From positions 1 through 14,712 of the forward strand of contig DASZHJ010000508.1 of assembly GCA_035938015.1 (NCBI GenBank): DNA of 14,712 nt. The letters are read 5' to 3'. Positions 7,328 to 14,712 of the stretch are shown in pieces. Within the stretch, counting starts at the first letter, position 1. Every line of letters begins with the position of its first letter. The DNA is from DASZHJ01 sp035938015 (GTDB taxonomy: Bacteria > Pseudomonadota > Alphaproteobacteria > ATCC43930 > CGMCC-115725). Both the position numbers and the translations under genes were made by a program. The notes under the pieces were generated by a model. It searched no databases and was not told the DNA's origin. It saw only the letters and a program-made list of their open reading frames with translations.

Positions 7328-9127
7328 TTAAACGGAGTGCCCCGATCTCGGGATGATCGCCTGCAAAGCCTCCTGCACGTGGGCGATCACGCTCTCCCAA
7401 TCGCCAACGGCCGGCTGCCGGAACAGGCGAGCCGAGGGATACCAGGGGCTATCGTGCCGGTCCAGGAGCCAGCGCCAGTCGGCGGAGAACTGCAGCAAGA
7501 TCCACACGGGCTTGCCGAGCGCGCCCGCGAGATGAGCGACCGAGGTGTCGATGGAGATCACGAGGTCGAGCAGCGAGATGATCGCCGCGGTGTCGGTGAA
7601 GTCCTCGAGCTCGGGGCCGAGATTGGTTACGCCGGGATGGGACTGCAGCAGCGCGGCGTCGCCCTCGCGCAGCTCTTTCTGAAGCGCCACGAAGCGCAGG
7701 CCCGGCGTCTCCAACATCGTGGCCAGGAGCCGCAGCGGGATCGGTCGATTGCGGAACTCGCCCTGCCGCGGCCGGCCCGACCAGGCGATGCCGATGCTCG
7801 GGGCATCCCCGCCCTCCAGCCGCCGCCGCCAGCGGTCGACCTTTTCGGGTGGCGGCGCGACGTACGGTACCTCGGACGGGATCGTCGGCATCGTGGTCTT
7901 GAACGCAAAGGGCAGACTCATGAGCGGGCAGTGATAGTCGAAGGGCGGCGGACTCTCGCCCGGCGCCGAGAGATGCGACACGCCCTCCACCGCGCGCAGG
8001 AGCGGCGCCAGCGGCGCTTGAACTTCCAGCGCGACCGTGGCACGGCGTCGCGCCACCAGCGGCACGTAGCGCGCGAACTGGATGGTGTCGCCGAACCCTT
8101 CGCCCGGCTCCGCGTAGAGAAACACGCGCTTGCCCGCGAGGTCCGCGTCGCCCTGCCACTGCGGCCGCGGAAACTCGCGGCGCTTCGAGGTCGGCAACAG
8201 CAGCCGATATTCCCACTGCCGCCATCCGTCGGAGAAATCCCCCAAAGCCAGACGCGCCTGTCCCTCGTGCCAATGCGCCTCAAGATGTCCAGGATTGATG
8301 GTGATCGCCCGCCGATAGGCGGCGATCGCCTCCAGGTGGCGATTCGCGGCCTGCAACGCTCTGCCGAGCGTGTGATGCGCCTCCGCGAAATCCGGCTTGA
8401 TCGCGATCAGCGCCAGGGACCGCGCAACCGCGTCCTCCGGGCGATTGAGCGACAGGAGGCTGTTGGCCAGATTGATATGTGCCTCGGCGTAGTCTGGCCG
8501 CGCGCGGATGGCTTCTTCGTACCTGGAGATCGCGTCAGGCTCGCGGCCCAGCGCGCGGAGCGCGTTGGCGAGATTGTTATGGGCCTCGGCATAGTCGGGC
8601 TTGAGAGCAATCGCTTTCTCGTACCAGGCGAGCGCGTCTTGCTGGCGCTCGAGCGCCTGCAGCGCGTAACCCAGATGGTAGTGCGCCTCGGCGTACTGCG
8701 GCCGCATCGCGACGGCGCGCTGGTAGCGGGAGATCGCTTCGGCGTGCCGCTTCAGCGAGAGGAGAGCGTTGCCGCTGTTGTGGTGCGCCTCCGGGAGATT
8801 GGGATCGATGGAGAGCGCGCGCTCGAAACACGCCATCGCCTCCTCGAACCGGCCCATCGCGTGCAGCGCGTTGCCGAGGCTGACATGTGCCATTGTTGAA
8901 TTCGGCTGCCGAGCAAGCGCGCGTTGCAGCAGGGGTATGGCATCGGCCGGCTCGCCCCGTTGCGTGCACAGGGAGGCGAGGTTGTGCAGCGAGCCGAAGT
9001 GGCTCGCATCCGCGCGCAGCACCGCCCGATAGAGCCGCTCCGCGTCGTCCAACCGGCCCTGCTGATGAAACGCGACCGCCTGCTGAAACGCCTGCTGGAG
9101 CGTGAGCTGCTCGCTCGACGGCGCCAT
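7328..9127 (-). CDS. TPR protein with family-9-like glycosyltransferase domain (second copy)
   Basis: A 599-residue protein with eight well-formed TPR units and a capping ninth (about residues 9-315); units 4-8 share the motif YAEAHxxLGxAL...G...AI..Y..AI...P and are much more alike than in the neighbouring copy. The C-terminal domain (about 325-590) has AEPGEGFGDTIQFARY (about 340-355), the HCPLMSLP segment, and SIDTSVAHLAGALG (D about 526), then DWRW, DSPWY and ARLFRQ. These mark the same GT-B/GT9-like family. One motif differs: where the sister protein has WAGNPRHRDDR, this one has AWSGRPRQGEFRNRP, lacking the His-x-x-Asp. The start ATG lies 17 bases after the stop of the molybdoenzyme gene, with only a weak ribosome site, so it is probably transcribed with it. 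Acceptor and donor are unknown. Confidence 0.88.
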   Translation of the reverse strand: MAPSSEQLTLQQAFQQAVAFHQQGRLDDAERLYRAVLRADASHFGSLHNLASLCTQRGEPADAIPLLQRALARQPNSTMAHVSLGNALHAMGRFEEAMACFERALSIDPNLPEAHHNSGNALLSLKRHAEAISRYQRAVAMRPQYAEAHYHLGYALQALERQQDALAWYEKAIALKPDYAEAHNNLANALRALGREPDAISRYEEAIRARPDYAEAHINLANSLLSLNRPEDAVARSLALIAIKPDFAEAHHTLGRALQAANRHLEAIAAYRRAITINPGHLEAHWHEGQARLALGDFSDGWRQWEYRLLLPTSKRREFPRPQWQGDADLAGKRVFLYAEPGEGFGDTIQFARYVPLVARRRATVALEVQAPLAPLLRAVEGVSHLSAPGESPPPFDYHCPLMSLPFAFKTTMPTIPSEVPYVAPPPEKVDRWRRRLEGGDAPSIGIAWSGRPRQGEFRNRPIPLRLLATMLETPGLRFVALQKELREGDAALLQSHPGVTNLGPELEDFTDTAAIISLLDLVISIDTSVAHLAGALGKPVWILLQFSADWRWLLDRHDSPWYPSARLFRQPAVGDWESVIAHVQEALQAIIPRSGHSV

Positions 9128-9144
9128 CTCGAGAGGTTACCGGG

Positions 9145-11463
9145 TCATTCCGCCGCGCTCGCGGGTATGGGGGGCTCGTAAGCCTGGATCGGCGGGAGAT
9201 TGCCGGCGAAGCGTTCGATCTCGACGGCGGTGAGCTGCCCCGTGCAGCCCTGAGCCAGCCTGGAGGTGCCGACGTCGCGCGTGAGCACATTGGGATTGCC
9301 GTGAACGCAGAGCGGCTTCTCCTCGCGGGGATCCTCGGGATCGTACCAGGCGCCCGTCGGCAGCTGCACGACGCCCTCGCGCACGTCCGTGGTCACTTTC
9401 ACCGCGGCGAGGCAGGCGCCGCGCTCGTTGAACAGGCGCACGATGTCGCCATCGGCGATTCCGCGCGGGACCGCGTCGGCGGGATGCATGCGCATGACTT
9501 CCCGGCCGCGCTGCTTCAGGGCGCTGCTGTGGCCGCCGAAGTCGAATTGGCTATGCAGCCGCGTCGCCGGCTGGTTGGCGACGAGCCGCAGCGGCCGGCG
9601 CGGGTCGGGCGCGTCCGTGGGGTTGAGCCAGGTGGGATGGCCGGGGCAATCGGCGTAGCCAAAGCCGGCGATCTCCTGCGAGAAGATTTCGATCTTGCCG
9701 CTCGGGGTCGGCAGAGCATGCGCGACCGGATCCTCGCGGAACGCGCGCAGCAGGCCTCCGTCGTCCGGTGCGGAGGGCAGCATGAGCTCGCCGAGCCGCC
9801 AGAACGTCTCGAAGTCCGGTGCCGGCAGGCCTCGGTCGGCGAGCGCCTTCCGCGTCGGACCGTAAAGGTGCTTGAGCCACTCTCGGGCACTGCGCCCCTC
9901 GGTGAAGGCCTGCAGGGCGCCCAGGCGCTCCGCAAGGCCCGAGAAGATCGCGTAGTCGTCGCGCGCCTCGCCATAGGGCTCCGCGACCTTGTGCATGGCG
10001 ACCAAGAGCGGGTCCGTCGGACCCGCGCCGATATCCTCGCGCTCGAGGGTCATCGTGCAGGGGAGTACGATATCGGCGTGGCGCGCGGACGCCGTCCAGG
10101 CGATCTCGTGCACCACGAAAGTGTCGACGCGCGCGAGCGCCCGGCGCAGGCGATTCAGGTCCTGGTGATGGTGGAAGGGATTGCCGCCCGCCCAATAGAT
10201 CAGGCGAATGTTGGGATAGGTCAGTTTCTTGCCGTCGTAGTCGAAGCTTCCGCCGGGATCGAGCAGCATGTCGGCGATGCGGGCGACCGGGATGAATTCG
10301 CCGACGCCGTTCTTGCCTTGGGGCAGTGCCGCGGTCGGCACCGCATTGTTCCGCTTGCCGGTATGCGCGAGCGCGCCCAACGAATAGTAGTAGCCGCCGC
10401 CGGGCAAGCCGATCTGGCCAAGCATGGCCGCGAGCACCGCCGCCATCCAGATCGGCTGCTCGCCGTGCTCCGCGCGTTGGAGGGAATGCGATGTCACCAC
10501 CAGGACCCGCTTGCCCGCAAGCCGCCGGGCGAGACCGGCGATCGCCTCGGCCTCGAGACCGCAAATGCCGGCGGCCCAGGCCGCGTTCTTTGGGTGCCCG
10601 TCGACGCGGCCCATCAGGTAGTCCTCGAAAGTGGGCCAGCCCGCGCAATAGCGCTCGAGGAAGGCAATGTCGTGGCGGCCCTCCGCCACCAGTGTGTGAG
10701 CGAGCCCAAGCATCAGTGCCGTATCGGTGCCGGGTACCAGCGGAATCCAGTCGGCTCGCGCTTCCTCCGGTAAGTCGGACCGCATTGGGCTTACCAGGAT
10801 GAACTCGCAGCCTCGCTCGCGCGCCGCCTGCATCGATTGGCGCTCAACATGGCGGCTGATCCCGCCGCTCGCGACCATGCTGTTCTTGAGCGCCATGCCG
10901 CCGAACGCGATCACCGCTTCGGAGTGCTCGACGATCTGCTCCCAGGTCACGTTTCGCCGGCTGATGCTCTCCAGCGGCCCGAGGATGTGCGGGAACAGCA
11001 CCGTCGAGGCGCCGGCGCTGTAGCTGTTGACCGACCGCACGTAGCCGCCGAGCGAGGTATTCAAGAACCGATGCAGCTGACTCTGCGCGTGGTGGAAGCG
11101 CCCGGCGCTGGACCAGCCATAGGAGCCGCCGAAGACCGCGCGAGGGCCGTGGGTATCGCGCACCCGCGTGAGCTCGCGCCCCAACAAGTCGAGCACGCGA
11201 TCCCATGACATCGGCACGAACTCGTCGCGGCCGCGCCGATCGTCCGGCCCGGGCCCGCGCTCCAACCAGCCGCGCCGGACCATGGGGCGGGCCACCCGCG
11301 CCCTGTGGCGCAGCGCTTCCGGGAAGTTCTGCAGCAGCAGATTTGGGTCGGGATCCCCAGGATGCGGCTTCACCACCAGCCGGCCGCCCTGCCAGGCGGC
11401 CGAGAACATGCCCCAATGGGAGCTGTGCGGTTGGAAATCGGTGTCTTGAGGAGTTTGCGTCAT
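9145..11463 (-). CDS. bisC: Molybdopterin S/N-oxide reductase, biotin (methionine) sulfoxide reductase type
   Basis: A 772-residue member of the DMSO reductase family, close in length to BisC. It has SSHWGMF near the N-terminus, then GGSYGWSSAGRFHHAQ at 112-127, where Ser119 aligns with the serine ligand of molybdenum in DMSO, TMAO and biotin sulfoxide reductases. Further family motifs are GQIGLPGGG, YWAGGNPFHHHQDLNRL, DIVLPCTMTLEREDI, and the C-terminal MGD-binding region with HGNPNVLTRDVGTSRLAQG. There is no N-terminal Cys cluster for iron-sulfur binding and no twin-arginine signal, so a cytoplasmic enzyme using bis-MGD alone is expected, as in BisC, which reduces biotin sulfoxide and free methionine-S-sulfoxide. 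Exact substrate is inference. A fair ribosome site, AGGTG, lies a few bases before the ATG. The gene starts 33 bp after lhr ends and is followed after 17 bp by the TPR-glycosyltransferase gene. No electron-donor subunit or dedicated chaperone is in the window. Confidence 0.9.
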   Translation of the reverse strand: MTQTPQDTDFQPHSSHWGMFSAAWQGGRLVVKPHPGDPDPNLLLQNFPEALRHRARVARPMVRRGWLERGPGPDDRRGRDEFVPMSWDRVLDLLGRELTRVRDTHGPRAVFGGSYGWSSAGRFHHAQSQLHRFLNTSLGGYVRSVNSYSAGASTVLFPHILGPLESISRRNVTWEQIVEHSEAVIAFGGMALKNSMVASGGISRHVERQSMQAARERGCEFILVSPMRSDLPEEARADWIPLVPGTDTALMLGLAHTLVAEGRHDIAFLERYCAGWPTFEDYLMGRVDGHPKNAAWAAGICGLEAEAIAGLARRLAGKRVLVVTSHSLQRAEHGEQPIWMAAVLAAMLGQIGLPGGGYYYSLGALAHTGKRNNAVPTAALPQGKNGVGEFIPVARIADMLLDPGGSFDYDGKKLTYPNIRLIYWAGGNPFHHHQDLNRLRRALARVDTFVVHEIAWTASARHADIVLPCTMTLEREDIGAGPTDPLLVAMHKVAEPYGEARDDYAIFSGLAERLGALQAFTEGRSAREWLKHLYGPTRKALADRGLPAPDFETFWRLGELMLPSAPDDGGLLRAFREDPVAHALPTPSGKIEIFSQEIAGFGYADCPGHPTWLNPTDAPDPRRPLRLVANQPATRLHSQFDFGGHSSALKQRGREVMRMHPADAVPRGIADGDIVRLFNERGACLAAVKVTTDVREGVVQLPTGAWYDPEDPREEKPLCVHGNPNVLTRDVGTSRLAQGCTGQLTAVEIERFAGNLPPIQAYEPPIPASAAE

Positions 11464-11496
11464 CTCTTCACCTGAGGGGTAGCCCGAGCGCGGCGG

Positions 11497-14712
<3,216 letters not shown>

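Noticed and set aside
9301..10773. 490-codon plus-strand frame opposite the molybdoenzyme gene
   Set aside because: Antisense shadow of a clearly recognised gene; composition rich in Arg, Ala and Gly with no domain.

Overview
The window is GC-rich throughout and reads as chromosome of a Gram-negative proteobacterium. The autotransporter, the OmpA-type domain with an Ala/Pro-rich linker, the TPR proteins carrying a family-9-like glycosyltransferase domain, and a full-length Lhr helicase together suggest an alphaproteobacterium. That assignment is inference from gene content and composition; no rRNA, tRNA, phage or insertion sequence is visible.

Left part, + strand: positions 1-4237 hold the 3' part of a very large autotransporter. 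It has at least 22 units of about 30 residues forming a probable beta-solenoid passenger, then a linker region, then a 12-strand-type autotransporter barrel ending in the usual terminal Phe. Unusually, a proline-rich linker and an OmpA-type peptidoglycan-binding domain follow the barrel. A perfect 15-bp terminator hairpin closes this gene at 4254-4293. A good sigma70-like promoter then precedes two small overlapping genes (4373-5082), each encoding a single-pass membrane protein with a helical stretch and a Pro/Ala tail. I do not recognise the function of these two; they look like diverged copies of each other.

Middle: about 670 bp without a convincing gene (5083-5752), with a repeat-like motif and small inverted repeats. 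Next comes a + strand gene (5753-7309) for a TPR protein with a GT-B glycosyltransferase-like C-terminus. It meets, tail to tail across only 18 bp, a - strand gene for a second protein of the same architecture (7328-9127).

Right part, - strand: reading right to left, lhr (5' end beyond the window), a BisC-type molybdopterin S/N-oxide reductase, and the second TPR-glycosyltransferase gene are spaced by 33 and 17 bp, so they may be one transcript. Their known roles (DNA repair, sulfoxide reduction, probable glycan or protein glycosylation) do not form an obvious single pathway. The most distinctive items are the autotransporter-OmpA fusion with its two-phase repeat array, and the unrecognised tandem pair of small membrane proteins next to it.
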